A DNA stretch of 64,000 bases, taken from positions 10,065,886 through 10,129,885 of the forward strand of contig CM053800.1 of assembly GCA_028671895.1 (NCBI GenBank), read 5' to 3'. This stretch comes from Oenanthe sinensis (taxonomy: Eukaryota > Streptophyta > Magnoliopsida > Apiales > Apiaceae). The notes below the pieces were generated by a model, which saw nothing but the letters and a program-made list of their open reading frames with translations, was not told where the DNA came from and searched no databases. Shown piece after piece: positions 33,481 to 46,682 of the stretch. A program made the position numbers and the translations under genes. Each line of letters opens with the position of its first letter. Position 1 is the first letter of the stretch.

Positions 33481-34975
33481 ATAAATAATATTTATTTATA
33501 TAAGAATTAATTTATTAATTATTAAATGTAATTAATATATTATAATTATTAAACTAAATTATAAATATATATAATATTAATTTTTAGTAATATTTTTAAA
33601 AATTCTGAAAAAACATGTTTCGTTTATATATGATAGATTGTCTAATAATTTATTATGAATTTAATTTATTATTTTAATTTCACAATTTGATATAAATGCT
33701 TAAATTATTTCTTTCTTGTTTATAAATTATTATTATACATGTAAGTTGAACTGGTTTAACATTATTTTTGTTGTGTGGTCTCAAAATGAAAGGCTTATGG
33801 GTTGTCTAAACCGAACCAACAAGTTAGACCAAATAATCCAATAAAAGTTAAATTTTAAATAATTTTTTAATTTGTTATGCTGAATAAGCTGGTTTAGGTA
33901 CGACGTTGATTAAATAGTGAAATTAGTTACTTACTAAAATAAAATGTTGTACTTTTGCAAAATTAAAATAAAATGTTGTACTTAAAAATATTGTGCTTAT
34001 TAAAATAAAATATTATACTTAAAAATATAGTTGATTGTTTAAAAATTCACCAAGTTTTTCGGTCATATTGATTTATATATACAAAAGTTATCAATACACT
34101 TCAGTTTTTGGCTTTTCTAAATTCTACGCGATGTCATTCTATATTTTTGACTTATGATTGACACCATACTTCTAAAATAATGGATTACACTAAATCTACT
34201 ATTCCGTTATTCAAATCATTAATATTATCAATTTTTATATTAAAAAAAATCAATAGTTTCTAACTTACGAATGACACTCTTGATGATATTTTAGATTGGT
34301 TTAGATTAATTTTTATAAATTATTTTGATCATTTTATTTCTAAGTGTATGAGACTGTAATAATTGTAAAAGTTAAGTGAATTTACATTTGCAAATCATTT
34401 TTCTTGTATTTTAATATTTGGTTAACGTTTTAATTAAGTGAATGGTATATGAAATCATTTTTTGCAACTATATTTCACATTATTATTCATGGTATTATGA
34501 TATACCATAACATAATTCCGATGACTGAACCGTCTATTTTTCTATTTTTTTCATTAATGATTTATTATTATGTGTATAATGGAACAAATTTTGATAGCCA
34601 AAATAGTAATGTCCACGTGATATTATCTCCACTGAACCCTATAAAGATCGAGTGTAGGATACATTTTCAAAACGAACTGATCTCAAGTTCATTGCAAAAA
34701 TACTGTAAAGCGGGGTGCTCGTTTATTTCAGTTTTGAATGTTTAGATTTTCATATAATCCTAGCAAGTGAACAAGAAGCATTTACAAGTTGCTAGGAAAT
34801 TAACCAAGTAAAAACTCCATAATCTCATTTCAGATTACATAATGTTCCATTTAATTCCGGACTCCTGAGATTGACAATATATTTGAAGCTCAGCCTCCCG
34901 GTATATGACACATCATGAGATTAGTTTATCCATAGATCAGAATCTTAAAGGAGAATACAAGAAGATACTATATCA
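33481..34975. other. AT-rich intergenic, no gene seen
   Basis: Probably includes the Helitron body and the 3' UTR of the following minus-strand gene. No coding frame is supported. Confidence 0.4.
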
Positions 34976-35834
34976 TCACATAATAGAGCAAGCACTGGTA
35001 TTTTCATCACTGAAGTAAGCACTGGCTTGTCGATCCATTATGGTCGAGTGAGCTGGCTGATGATAATAATGGTTTTCATGACCATAGTAACCCTGCTCAT
35101 AATAGTTGTATGAAGTGTTATATTCATCCTCAGATGATGTATGAATTGTAGGATGGCTCTGATGCTGATACTGATATTGATCATTGTTGTAGTAATGGTC
35201 GACGTTTTCAAACTCCGGGTCACCAGGAGCTGGCCATAACCCCGCTTGCCTTCCATTTCTCCTGGCAGTCTTGAGGACCTTCTCTAGATCAGCCCATCCG
35301 GTTACGGTTACTTTTTGTATGCCCATGTCTATTTCAATATTTTCAACTCCTGTAAGATTAAATTTCGAAAATCCATTATGACATTATACAGTAACATACT
35401 AACATGTGTGATTTTTAATTAAGAAGAGAAATAATTGAGGTGAACAGTGGTTTGTACCTTCTAGCCTCCGAAGAGCTTTCCTGATCTTGCTTTCACATCC
35501 AGGACAATCCATGTGCACCATCATCTCAACAGTCTGATATAGATTAGTATTAGAACACAACTTTACCAGCAAAAAAGAAATAAAAGACAGTTTCAAAATC
35601 TAAACTACTGCAACATTTCCATTATTCACATGCAGTGTTGAAAAAAGAATTATGTATGTTGCTGAATGTGATGTAGCATCAGATTACTCTGTAAAACATG
35701 ATAATGTGATCAACTCGATCGATATGAAAACATACAGAATCAACAAAATGCACATGCACAAAAAACACTAGCTATACAAACTCATAAAAAAAAATCTGAT
35801 TGAAAGAAAAAGCGATAGGACTCACTGTTGACAT
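34976..35834 (-). CDS. Heavy-metal-associated isoprenylated plant protein (HIPP)
   Basis: Small HMA-domain metallochaperone-like protein with a prenylation tail. Three exons on the minus strand (35834-35826, 35533-35458 and 35349-34976) join in frame to 152 aa. The HMA domain occupies about residues 5-70, with the metal-binding MDCPGC (Cys13 and Cys16), KIRKALRRLEG and later VTVTGWADLEKVLKTARR. The middle is Tyr/His/Gln/Asn-rich. The C-terminus is CSIM, a CaaX box expected to be farnesylated or geranylgeranylated, placing the protein at membranes or in the nucleus. The first coding exon is only 9 nt (Met-Ser-Thr). This matches HIPP genes in which a tiny first exon precedes the HMA exon; an alternative start within exon 2 would lose part of the first beta strand. 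Family members act in metal homeostasis, stress and defence; the specific role here is inferred only. Confidence 0.9.
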
Positions 35835-35923
35835 GTTTGAAACTTCAAGCAAATAGATGTTAAGCTTTAAGTTTCCTTGAGTATTCCAGAAAAGTTTGTG
35901 AATAAAATGGAATACACTGCTGC

Positions 35924-35934
35924 CATATATATAG
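35924..35934 (-). promoter_or_regulatory. Candidate TATA box of the HIPP gene
   Basis: CTATATATATG on the minus strand lies about 90-100 nt upstream of the ATG at 35834, a plausible position allowing a short 5' UTR. Confidence 0.5.
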
Positions 35935-37227
35935 GCAAATTCAGTTCACTCCTATTATAATTTGACATTAATTTCCATAGATATGAGAAAGAGACATGGA
36001 GGGGAAAAAATGGAATAACTGATATGAAAATGGTCCAAAGCCACTACATGTTTTTCCGGGAAACTATTCTTCCCGAAGGTCCCTAAAGCAAAGAAAAAGC
36101 ACCTATAAACGATTAGCATTCATATTGTGATGCTTATATAAATATCTCTCCCAGTTTTAGGCTTCTAGCCACCAGATAATTTTATTTCAGGATTCCATGA
36201 TCTCATTCATGGGGGTGATAGGATCTGTAAGCATTCAAAAGGAAAAAAGAGAGGAGAAAATGCTGAGCAACTGACATGACTATGACAGGCCAAGATAAAG
36301 CTGATGCATTTTTGCTTGTGCACTGCAAAAATATCAATACCAACTTACTAGGCATTTTCTATGCAAGTTGTGGATAGAAAGAACAATCGACAAGTGAAAA
36401 GGTCGTGCCCAGAAGTATATACCACAGCATAATTAGATAGCTAGTATAAAGAATCAGAATATTTGAATATTTGGGTGTGCAGCATATGCACAATCCTGTT
36501 GGACTGATGATACATGTGAATCAGTACAAAAGCTCAAATATGTATATATGAATTTGGAATTCATATTTTGATCAGAACAATAAGTAATAAGAACTTTAGC
36601 TCTTTACAAAAGCTGAAGTCACCAGAAAGAGTATATAAGAAAAGTTCTTAGATAAAAGTTTATGGTCCTTGTAGAATTTTTGGTATCAAATACAAAATAT
36701 GCAAAATCTTCATGGATCAAAAGTAGTTGCGCTTTTATAATTAAAATAGCATAACAAACTCTTCAAAGAACGGATCTCTGTATAAACTCATAATAAATTA
36801 TTTTTAAGTTCTATGATCATAAATGGAGTATTTAATTGTTTTCATAATATTATCTAAAATAGTAAGCTACCTAATATTCATACAAGCCTAGAGATTTTGA
36901 CATAAAAGAATAAATATCTATTCTATAGTATGAGAAATGAAGCCAATTATAACAGTGAGTAAGCTCTATATACATTTATGAACTTTAAAAGTACAGAAAG
37001 ATATATATTATTAATCAATTATGTATAGTGAAATGTCCTATAATCACATATCTGATTCCTGATGATCACTACAAATTTAGCTCTCGATTAAAATGTTCAT
37101 ACAATTTTTTTTCTTTGTCTGGGTCTGTTGTTCTTTGTTTTTACGTAATTGCAGATTGTAATCAACTGCCAAGACATGTCATAGATTATCCGCACAAAAA
37201 ACAATAAACATAGGATATTAATCGCCG
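35935..37227. other. HIPP upstream region
   Basis: AT-rich sequence with no recognisable gene. Presumably the promoter of the HIPP gene lies in the lower-coordinate part. Confidence 0.4.
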
Positions 37228-37434
37228 TTATCTATGGGTGCTCTTCCTTGGTTTAACACTTGGGAACCACATACGCTCAAGCTGCTTATCTAAGATCTTG
37301 TCAGGAGTGTTATTGTACTTCTTTCTCACCAGCCAAGCCTTTTCTTGAAGCTTCTCACGACGTTTGTGTCGATTAATGTGACATGTTTCGTGCACCATTA
37401 GCTTGTTACGATGTTTATTCCACCCAATCCTCAC
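37228..37434 (-). pseudogene. Short basic open frame, unknown
   Basis: A 68-residue Lys/Arg/His-rich frame (ETCHINRHKRREKLQEKAW, then YNNTPDKILDKQLERMWFP) with more protein-like composition than its AT-rich surroundings. I do not recognise the family. It could be the end of a small basic protein or an exon remnant; no partner exon or clear splice site was found. Confidence 0.25.
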
Positions 37435-37482
37435 CCCCGTTCCTTTGTTTTATCCTTGATACTTTGATGCACAATACATAAA

Positions 37483-37964
37483 GGTCATGTAAACCCGGGA
37501 TATAATTATAATCCTTTAAATTTTTTAATTTTATTTTATTTTATAAAAATTTATTTGGGATTATATTAAGGATTATAAATCTTTAAAATATTAATTCATT
37601 GTTTGTTTTCATGGAATAAAGGATATAATTATAATCATCTCTAATATTTGGTTGGAGGAGGTATTATTTAATCATCTCTAACAAGTAATTTTTTAAAGGA
37701 TTATAATCCTTTCATTATAATCCAATGTCAAACAAACAAAGGATTATAAAATTTAAATGATAATAGTGCAATCCATATGTTATCGCTCAAAACAAACATA
37801 GAATTATAATTTAAAGGATTATAATACAATCCTAAACTTAATCCTTCTGAACAAACATAGTATTGGATAATTTAAAGGGATTATAATACTTAAGGATAAT
37901 AGTGAACGATTATAATAAATGAATATTAATCCCGGGATTATAATCCCATAAAATAAACTTGGCC
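37483..37964. mobile_element. PIF/Harbinger-type MITE (copy 2)
   Basis: 482 bp. The right end is the inverse of GGCCAAGTTTATTTTATGGG, matching the left end of the copy at 6357; the left end GGTCATGTAAACCCGGGA is diverged. Flanking AAA on both sides may be a changed 3-bp duplication. The body (GGATTATAAT-rich) aligns along its length to copy 1 without that copy's internal insertion. Confidence 0.7.
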
Positions 37965-39600
37965 AAAGTGATCATGTATTGTAGGAAACTAGGAATTACC
38001 TAGGATAAGCTTGTGAATGGAATTTATTTCAAAATTCCATGAGGGTATGTAAATGGTAAGGGTCAGTTGCAGGTGGTGAAGAAAACACCAAAAGTCCATA
38101 GTAAAAAATACATTCACTTGTCCTGATCTCAAATTTCTGCTCTCATTGAATCTTATCAAGCCTTTTAACTGCTTTTCCCCTGTATTACTTGCTCCCTGAA
38201 CCTCGTCTTCTTACACATGCCCACCACTCAAACTAAAGTTTGGCCATCACATTTAGGTATCTAAACGAATCTCTCAAGGAACTCCATAATCCTATTCCCA
38301 AGGGGCCAAATATTTCATGGGCCGTTTATTTGATTTTGGTCGTTTGATAGGCCCAACTAAAATGAACATCTAATATTTTCATACCATCACAAAAAGTATA
38401 CTTGCCTTCGGGGGAGTACATGATTTGATCAATCTAAATCTGTTTTTGTACTAATCAAATTGATATATAAGAATTTAATATAATATTTTATTGGATCAGA
38501 AAATCAAATCAAATTCAATATACGAATTGTACTTATATATCATTAGCTAGGGAGGTCTGGGTAGTACTTAGTAGTGCTTTGCAACCGGAGAAAGAACGCG
38601 ACAATGATGATCAGGCTTAAAAGGCTTTCACTTTTGAAAAAATATATATTTATACTCATTATTAAATTTAAAACTTTATGATAAATTTAATCTCTTATAT
38701 GTACAATGGCAATATATATAATGACATGACAAGAGTTTTGGTGATATATTTTAATGATGAACCATTTTATTCATGAATTGAAATGTCTAATTTGTCATCT
38801 TTATTATTTATTTTAAAAAAATGTTGTTCAAAGGAGTTGAACTTGGATCGTTCAATAAACTCAAATTTCTTTTTACCATTATACTAATCTATCACATGTG
38901 ATTTATATCATACTCATAATATGTGTATCTATATGTATGAATCGTGTCGTGAAAAAAAATTTCTTATTTCCTATCTCTTATTTTTTATTTCTTATCTCTT
39001 ATATATATATGTAATGGCAGAACTTTGGTGAGTATATTCAATATTCAAATTCATAAAATAATCATTCGTATTTTGTATAATAAATTCATAATCAAAATAA
39101 GTAAATTTTAAACTATAAATCATTTAAATGATTATTGTATATCTATAAATGCAGATTTAAAATATACATTTTGTGTTTTAAATAAATAATATTTTAATTT
39201 GTGTGCGTAAATGAAATTTTTTAAGCAAAATACTATAAAATTAATTTAATATAGAGCCTATAGATGATCTAAAAATAATAATGTATAATTACGTCATATA
39301 AATAATATTAAGAAAATTACATTTTAAATATTAAAATATATTATGTAAAAATTTAAAATTAGTGATTGTAACATGTACTACAACCTTAATCCCATTTCGA
39401 TACATGTGTAAATTTTATTTTAGTATAAAAGATAAAGTATTATTATCAAGTATACCAATAAATCATGATCTTCTAGGGTTTTGTAATAGGTTCGTGGATT
39501 ACCCATGTTGTTATATTTATTCATGAACTCTAACCCTATGTGTGACATATTCAAAATTTGACATGATTTCAAAATGGACTTGAGATTTGACCAAAGTTAT

Positions 39601-39650
<50 letters not shown>

Positions 39651-41758
39651 TGATGCGTTAAGTTATCAGAAGTGGAGATGGAAAGACAATTGGTATTATC
39701 AAATGTGAGGTATAAATATTCTATCACATTTTCAATTTTTACGAGTGTAAACAATGTGTCTTACGGCTCTACTGACATAGATATTAATGTTGTATATGCA
39801 TCACTTGTACCACTGTTACATGAAAACAACTACAGAAACATGGATGACAGTTATATTTCTTGAAAAAATTTGTACGGAACTCTTTACGATAGATATCGAT
39901 GCGTCTATATACATGCATGTGCCTTATACGGCTATTACGCTAGTTATTTTTTATATCTCAACGTGATAAAAATTAAAACAATTATTATTTTAAAACGGAG
40001 GGAATAAACACGTTGTAGCCTACACAAAGAATTGTTTAACCAATCTGTTTATTATTGTTTATATTTACGCTATAAACTGGAGTAACTATAATAATAAGTT
40101 AAAATGATGTAAAATAGATATTATGTAAAATTTGTTGCACCGGTAAAGAGTTGTATTTCAATGGTATTGTTATAATGAATAGCTATATTAAAAAATAGTT
40201 TTTTATTATTATTTTCAAAATTGAACAATTATATTACAATAATTATATTCTATTAGTTATATAATAATTAATTATATATATACATAAAATGAAATATTAT
40301 AAATTAAACTAAAGTTAATTAATTTTTTTATTCAATACAAGTTAAAATATAAAGTATAATTAACGTAAAGATATTTATTGATGATACTATATTATTTTTA
40401 TATGTATTTATGAATTTTAAAATAAAAATAAATAATTAGTACAATTGAAAATACAATAAAATATTTAAACATGAGAAAAAGTAATTAACAAAAAATACTT
40501 TAATACATTATAGAACATATAACTAAAATTATATTTTATTATATTAGTATATCAGTATATTTTAAAAATATTTCATATATATTAAAATTTTGATATTTTT
40601 TTTGATAAATGAGGACGGCACCTCGTGAAGATAAATTAATTAAAAAATATTTATAAGAGAGTTTTGAGAGGATTCTCGAGAAACAAAAACATGAATCTCA
40701 TGGAACAAACTACATGAGAAAAAAACCAAAAACATAAGAAGCTCTTAACATAAGAAAAAAGACTACCTAAGAAACGAAAGAAGCATAAAAGCGTTCTTTG
40801 CACACAAGAACACCTAGACACCAGCAAGAAGCTCTTAACAGACCAGTGCATATCAGCCTTCTCTAAGATCATCATGTGCAAACACTGGAGCAGAAAATGG
40901 CCCCGACAAAATCTGAACCATCAACCGAATATTGATATTAATAATTAATAAATTTGGTTAACAATAAAACACTATTTTTATACTTGATAATATATAAAAT
41001 TAAAAATATAAATTATAATACATCAAATAGATTGATATGATATATATATATATATTAAATATTTAAAAAGTTCCATATATATTTTAAATAATTATATAAG
41101 TAATTAATAAATTTGGTTAATAATAAAAAAATATTTTTACATTTAATATTATATAAAATTAAAAATATTAAATATAAAATAAGTATTATAAACATATATA
41201 TAGAGAGAGAGAGAACTACTCCATTAGAGAACTTTGGAGAACACTTCTTATTTTGTAAAAATCATCACAATTTTTGTTTAAAATACATGTGCTATGTAAA
41301 TACAAATACAATTATATGAAAAAATTATTTGAATTCTTAAAAAAATAATGAAAATGTTTACAGAACATATACTTATGATTTACAGAACATAATAGTACTA
41401 CACTTCTCATTTCGTTAAAAATATCACATTTTTCATAAGAACACATGTGTTATATAAATAAAAACACAACTAGAAAACTAAATTATGCATTTGGAGAAAA
41501 AACAGTGAAAAAATATTTACAGAACACGTGTTATGGAAATACAGAATATATTAGTTTTTCGTATAACTGGTTTCCATTTGAGTCTTGCTTCATACATATA
41601 TATGTATATATATATGGTTAGGTTTAAATAATGCAGGGTTAGGTAATTAAAAAAGCTGACATAAATATTTTTAGATAATGATTATAGATTCAACACATAT
41701 ATAATGAGACCATGATATCTATAATTTTAACTAACAAGAGTTAGCTCTTGAAATGATA
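37965..41758. other. AT-rich intergenic DNA with degraded repeats
   Basis: No host gene recognised. At 40600-40915 the minus strand looks like the 3' end of a truncated LINE (less AT-rich stretch ending near ATTTATCAAAAAAAA), but no duplication was established. A fragment near 40003 resembles a Stowaway right end (ACGGAGGGA). Confidence 0.35.
39601..39646. repeat. (CA)n(TA)n microsatellite
   Basis: A CA run passing into a TA run, 46 bp. Confidence 0.95.
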
Positions 41759-41760
41759 TA

Positions 41761-42011
41761 CTCCCTCCGTCCCAACCAATTCTTTACACTTTCCTTTTTG
41801 GGACGTCCCATCCAATTCTTTACATTACTAAAAATAGTAACTTTTAACAATAAATATATTATTACATCCACTACTTCACTCCACTTTTTCAACACTTTAC
41901 ACTATTACACCCACTACTTCATTTATTTTAACAATAAAATCACTATTACACCCACTATCCTTGGTCTCCGTGCCCGGACCAAATGTAAACATTTGGCCGG
42001 GACGGAGGGAG
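41761..42011. mobile_element. Stowaway MITE
   Basis: 251 bp with perfect ends CTCCCTCCGTCCC and its complement GGGACGGAGGGAG, flanked on both sides by TA. This is the canonical Stowaway (Tc1/mariner-derived) structure. Confidence 0.95.
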
Positions 42012-42126
42012 TATATTTTATTGGATATGTATAATTAGATGACATGTAAATTTTTTAAGTGAGAAATGACTAGGGTTGAAATGCTCTGAGACCGTGCAAA
42101 TTTGTCACGAGTCATGCAATTGGGCC

Positions 42127-42190
42127 GACATAAGTACAGCTATTTAGTCAGTTAACTCGACATAAGTACAGCTATTTAGTCAGTTAACTC
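42127..42190 (+). repeat. Exact 32-bp tandem duplication
   Basis: The unit starting GACATAAGTACAGCTATTTA is present twice head to tail without a mismatch (42127-42158 and 42159-42190). It lies near the left end of a possible larger element whose inverse end may be around 43240-43310. Confidence 0.9.
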
Positions 42191-44206
42191 AAGTGTAACA
42201 AGTGGATCATTCAAATGAAAAATCTTTGCCGTCAAATAATTTTTCTAGTTAAAATTTTCAAACAAATCACTCACCGTTAATCGTTAAAAATTGGATGTAA
42301 AAATGACTGAACACTGACATGACTGACACACATTCAATGTATAATTTATGGCTTGTTTAAAAGTTTATCTGAGTCATTTTATAACCTAAACATATAAATA
42401 AGTAATTCATGTATCAATTCCCTTTATATGTTTTATAAGTAATTAATTTATTAATAAAAGTTTAAAGTTTAATTTAATATTAAAAAACAATTTAATAATT
42501 TATTTATATTTTTATAATTATATATAATTTAATCAATCTAAATTTAATAAAAATAATTGATTATAATTTCAGTATAAAAATAATATATTAAAGATATATT
42601 TTAATATAAAAATATATCATTATTTAAGTAGCTTATAATATTAGAATAACAAAACACACAAAACAAATTCAAATATCTCCATAATTTAATACAAAACTAA
42701 TTTACTTTAAAAAATAAAATGATTATAAATATATAAGAAATCGTGCTAGCATGTGTGTCACCTGCTTGTGTGTGTGTTTGTGGGTGATGTCAAACAAAGT
42801 TTTGAGACTTAAAAACAAATTGGGATAGAGAAAAAATGGGTTTCTAGATTTTGTGTTAAGATCGGAGATATGTAGATTTTAATATAAGTAGGATAATATA
42901 CACACAACAAGTATATATATGCGTCTGTATGTATATATGGTGAGATTGCATCAATTTAATTTCCTCAATATTTTGAAGTTTAATTGGTTAAGATTCATTA
43001 AATTATACTTTGTTAAAGTTGGGGAATAGAAACAAGAGAATAATAAAGATGAATGGAAGATGAAGTTGGAAAAAATGGGTCGGGTTGTTTTAAATTAGAT
43101 TTAACATTCTGATTTGTAACTGAGTTGGAGTGTGATGTGTCATTATTTAACAAATTTCGTTTAAAGTCAAACTCTATTTAAGGGCATGAAAATTTTCTTT
43201 AACTTTATTGCCTTTATTGCAAATTTATTTAGGTTTAGTGACTCAAATATAAGTTTTTTTTCAGTTTAATGATCACTTGCAAGTTGGGTGATCAAATAGT
43301 CATTTAACCCCGCAACTACGTAACACGAACTTAATCAGCATTTTGAACATTAAAAGCAATTATGTGTCTTTACTTTTTTTTTTTTGCTTTTTGTAATTAT
43401 TAACTTGTAATGTATGGATTAATTTTTTAATATTTTTTTATTTATATAATTTAATATTTTTTTATTTTTACAACAATAATTTATAATTTATTTAATATTT
43501 TGTGTATAAATATTTGTATATAACTTATCATATATTTTAGTTGTTCTTATATTTTAAAAGATAATATTTGTATTTTAAGAGGATAATATTTTTCTGTTTA
43601 TTTTGTTTAGATTTTCTTTAATTAAAAGAGTAGAGATGCATTTTATTTAAAATATTAATATTTAAAAATTAGATCAAATAATTAATTAACCCAAATATTG
43701 ATCAACAACCGACTAACAAATTTTTAATATCTCATCTTTAATAATATAGCATAGATATTTAATATAAACATAAAATTTAAATGCATTTTTGTGGATATAT
43801 ATAATTAATTTACATTTTTTTAATGATATAAATGGTCAGTTTTTAGTATTTGAACTTTAAACACAATTAATATTTATGCTTTGACTTCTTTTTTTACTTT
43901 TATGAATATACTTGATACAAAAGAAAAATTAAAACTCTTTCGTAAAAATACAAATAAAATTAATTTTATTTTTAATTATCGCAATATTTTATTTATAAAA
44001 TTATGTTGTTTAATATTACTAGTAGTACAGGCGTGCTCCATGTTTGATTGCTTAAAAATATTGGATGAGTACTAGCTTCATTATTCAAGTACTAGTTGTG
44101 GTGTCCTATCATTTTAGTCGTGTCCGTTGCTTATTGGCTCACGTGGACTCCCCCTCCCGAGACAGACAATGGGTGACTATTGTAACTTTGGTAGATGCCA
44201 GTAGGG
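42191..44206. other. AT-rich intergenic, possible non-autonomous DNA element
   Basis: The stretch from about 42140 to 43310 has weakly matching inverted ends (CTATTTAGTCA on the left, inverse of CTATTTGATCA on the right), suggesting a 1.2-kb non-autonomous transposon. The rest is featureless AT-rich DNA. Confidence 0.3.
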
Positions 44207-44430
44207 TCGCGTTCGGAGTTTTTTAAATTTAAAATAAGTTATTTATTTTTATATTATTTTTACATGTTTTTATATTTTTTTAAGATAAAATATTTATTTT
44301 AAAATTTTAAAACCAAATATCATCTTAAAACTAAAAAATAAGTTACTTATATTCAGAAAAAGTACATACATACCTAATTTTTTTCGAAAATAAAAACTTA
44401 TTTCCAAAAAAAGCTCGCTAGTAAGGTTGG
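44207..44430 (-). mobile_element. Small MITE, copy B (inverse of copy A)
   Basis: The reverse complement aligns with 7708-7925 over most of its length, including GTATGTACTTTTTCTGA. Orientation is opposite to copy A. Confidence 0.6.
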
Positions 44431-45099
44431 TGTTAGTTCGGTTTCCGTTTGTCTCTCTTGTTTTTATTCCTATACCGACATCATTGTGTTCTCTCCAGTC
44501 AGAGATGACAACTGTTTTTTTTGTTTTTACATTCGATTTTAATTTATTTTGTACAATTACGATTCTTATAATATTATATGTATTAATACAAACTATTACG
44601 TGCGATTCCTGGATCAATTTTTTTAATATATAAATTTAAGTTATGTTTGAAGTTGATGTTATTAACATTAATAACAGTTTATTTCTGAAAACCATGTAAA
44701 AATATATTTGAAATATTTTAAAAACAAAATTTTGAAAACGTTATTTTTATATTATATTTCAAAATATATACAAATTAAAAAAATATTAAACAATTATTTG
44801 ATTTTTCTTAAAATAATTTTTCTTACAACATATAGACCACATTTGGGATAAGCCAAGCCACTTATATAAATTCAAAAACACATATATTTTTCAATTTATA
44901 GCATAAATTTAAGTTAATAATAAAGCAATAAATAAGCAAATTAATATTTATAACATGATGAAACTAATAGTAAATTAGTACAGTAATACTCAAGTGGGTG
45001 ATGGAAGAAAATTTGGTTACTCTACTGTTCTATTCATTTTCTTTTGCCAAGTTCTGTTCATATTTCTTACTCCCCCTCTGTTGCCGTTGTTGACTATTT
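44431..45099. other. AT-rich intergenic, nothing recognised
   Basis: No coding or repeat structure that I can support. Confidence 0.4.
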
Positions 45100-46205
45100 T
45101 ATGGCTTATTTAACTTTGTGTTATTAAAAATATACAATCAAAACTCTCTTTTAATATATTTAGTAAATTTAATTCTACGTTTTTGAACTATATACAATTG
45201 AAACCTTTTTTAAAATAAATAAAAAAATTTAACCCTATGTTTTAAAATATTTAGTAAATTTAACTTTTACTTTTTAATTTCGGAATAAAATAAACTTTAC
45301 GACCAAATTTTAAATAAATATTCGTCAAATGCACTATTGTCATTTTTTTATAGATATTATCTAAGCATAATAGATATTTACAATTATTACGGTTTTTTCT
45401 TATAAAATGGATATTTAGATATTTTTTTCTATATTAATATATCTATATGTATAATATATTATATATGTTCAATAAAATTTTAATATGTGTTTATATTATT
45501 CTATCTTGTCATCACACTTCCCGCTCAATATATTCATGAATGTTTATCACCGAATTTAATTTATTTTCAAAAATACTCTTAGGTGAATATATAAAACCAA
45601 ATTGAACATAATTTAATTTAAATTCAAAAATACTCTTCGGTGAATAAATAAACACGTATTAAAATTTTATTGAACATATATAATATATTATACATATAGA
45701 TATATTAATATAGGAATATATTAATATTTCTCGAAAATACTTTTTGAAAATAAATTAAAACCGATAATGAACATTCATGAATATATTGAACGGAAAGTGT
45801 GATTGTAAAAGGAAATAATATAAACATATATTAAAATTTTATTGAACATATATAATATATCATACATATAGATATATTAATATAGAAAAGCACATTTAAA
45901 TATTTATTTTATAAGAAAAATCCCTAATAATTGCATATATCTATTATGTTTAGATAATATCTATAAGAAAAATGACAATAGTGTATTTGACGAATATTTA
46001 TTCAAAATTTGGTCGTAAGATTTATTTTATTCTGAAATTAAAAAGTCAATATTAAATTTATTAAATGTTTTAAAACGTAGAGTTAAATTTACTAATTATT
46101 TTAAAAAATATTTCAATTGTACATAGTTAAAGGGTTAAATTTATTAAATATATTAGAAAAGGGTTTTGATGATAACATAGGGTTTAAATCGTAAATAAGC
46201 ATTTT
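45100..46205. mobile_element. Large foldback element (~460-bp inverted arms) upstream of the aldo-keto reductase
   Basis: The left arm (about 45100-45580) and right arm (about 45735-46205) are inverted copies with scattered mismatches. Matching landmarks are ACGACCAAATTTTAAATAAA at 45300 against the complement of TTTATTCAAAATTTGGTCGT near 46000, and CAATATATTCATGAATG at 45526 against its complement near 45775. The loop is only about 150 bp. No coding capacity. This is the structure of a foldback or Mutator-derived non-autonomous element; its exact ends and target duplication are unresolved. Confidence 0.75.
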
Positions 46206-46645
46206 AATACACACACAACAGTTATAATATTGGTCTCATTCTAATCTCCTGTAAATAAAGGTCAGTACTTTGTTAATTTTATGCAATTTTTATTCATGGG
46301 TTTATGATTATTCTATCATTTTTATAGTTTTTTTTGTTGTTATGATTGTTTGCTCATTTGGGTTTTTGTTTAGATAATTGTACTGACAAATTATTCTGTC
46401 AATTTCTTGCTTTTGTTTTAGATAGTTGTTGTTTTCTGACTAGAATGTTTTGTTGTCTTCTTCCTTAGAATTTAGTAGTACTATTTGAATTGTGTACTAT
46501 ACATATATATTTATATGTATTAACTTCATTTTTTAATTCTTTGAGTATTTATTTATCTTGGGTTTTTGTCTGATTAGCATCTGATACTTCCAAGTTTGAA
46601 AATTTAGGTTGTTTCAGTTGGGTTCTTGGGTCATTCGATATTTTT

Positions 46646-46678
46646 ATGTTTTGTGGTGGTTGGATTGAAGAAATTTGA
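46646..46678 (+). promoter_or_regulatory. Upstream ORF in aldo-keto reductase leader
   Basis: A 10-codon ORF (MFCGGWIEEI) in a different frame ends 4 nt before the main ATG at 46683. It lies downstream of an intron-acceptor-like GTTTCAG at 46612-46618 that may end a 5' UTR intron. If present in the mRNA it could reduce or regulate translation of the main frame. Confidence 0.45.
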
Positions 46679-46682
46679 AAGG

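Noticed and set aside
41753..42034. 93-codon plus-strand frame
   Set aside because: It coincides with a Stowaway MITE and its translation is that of the terminal repeats.
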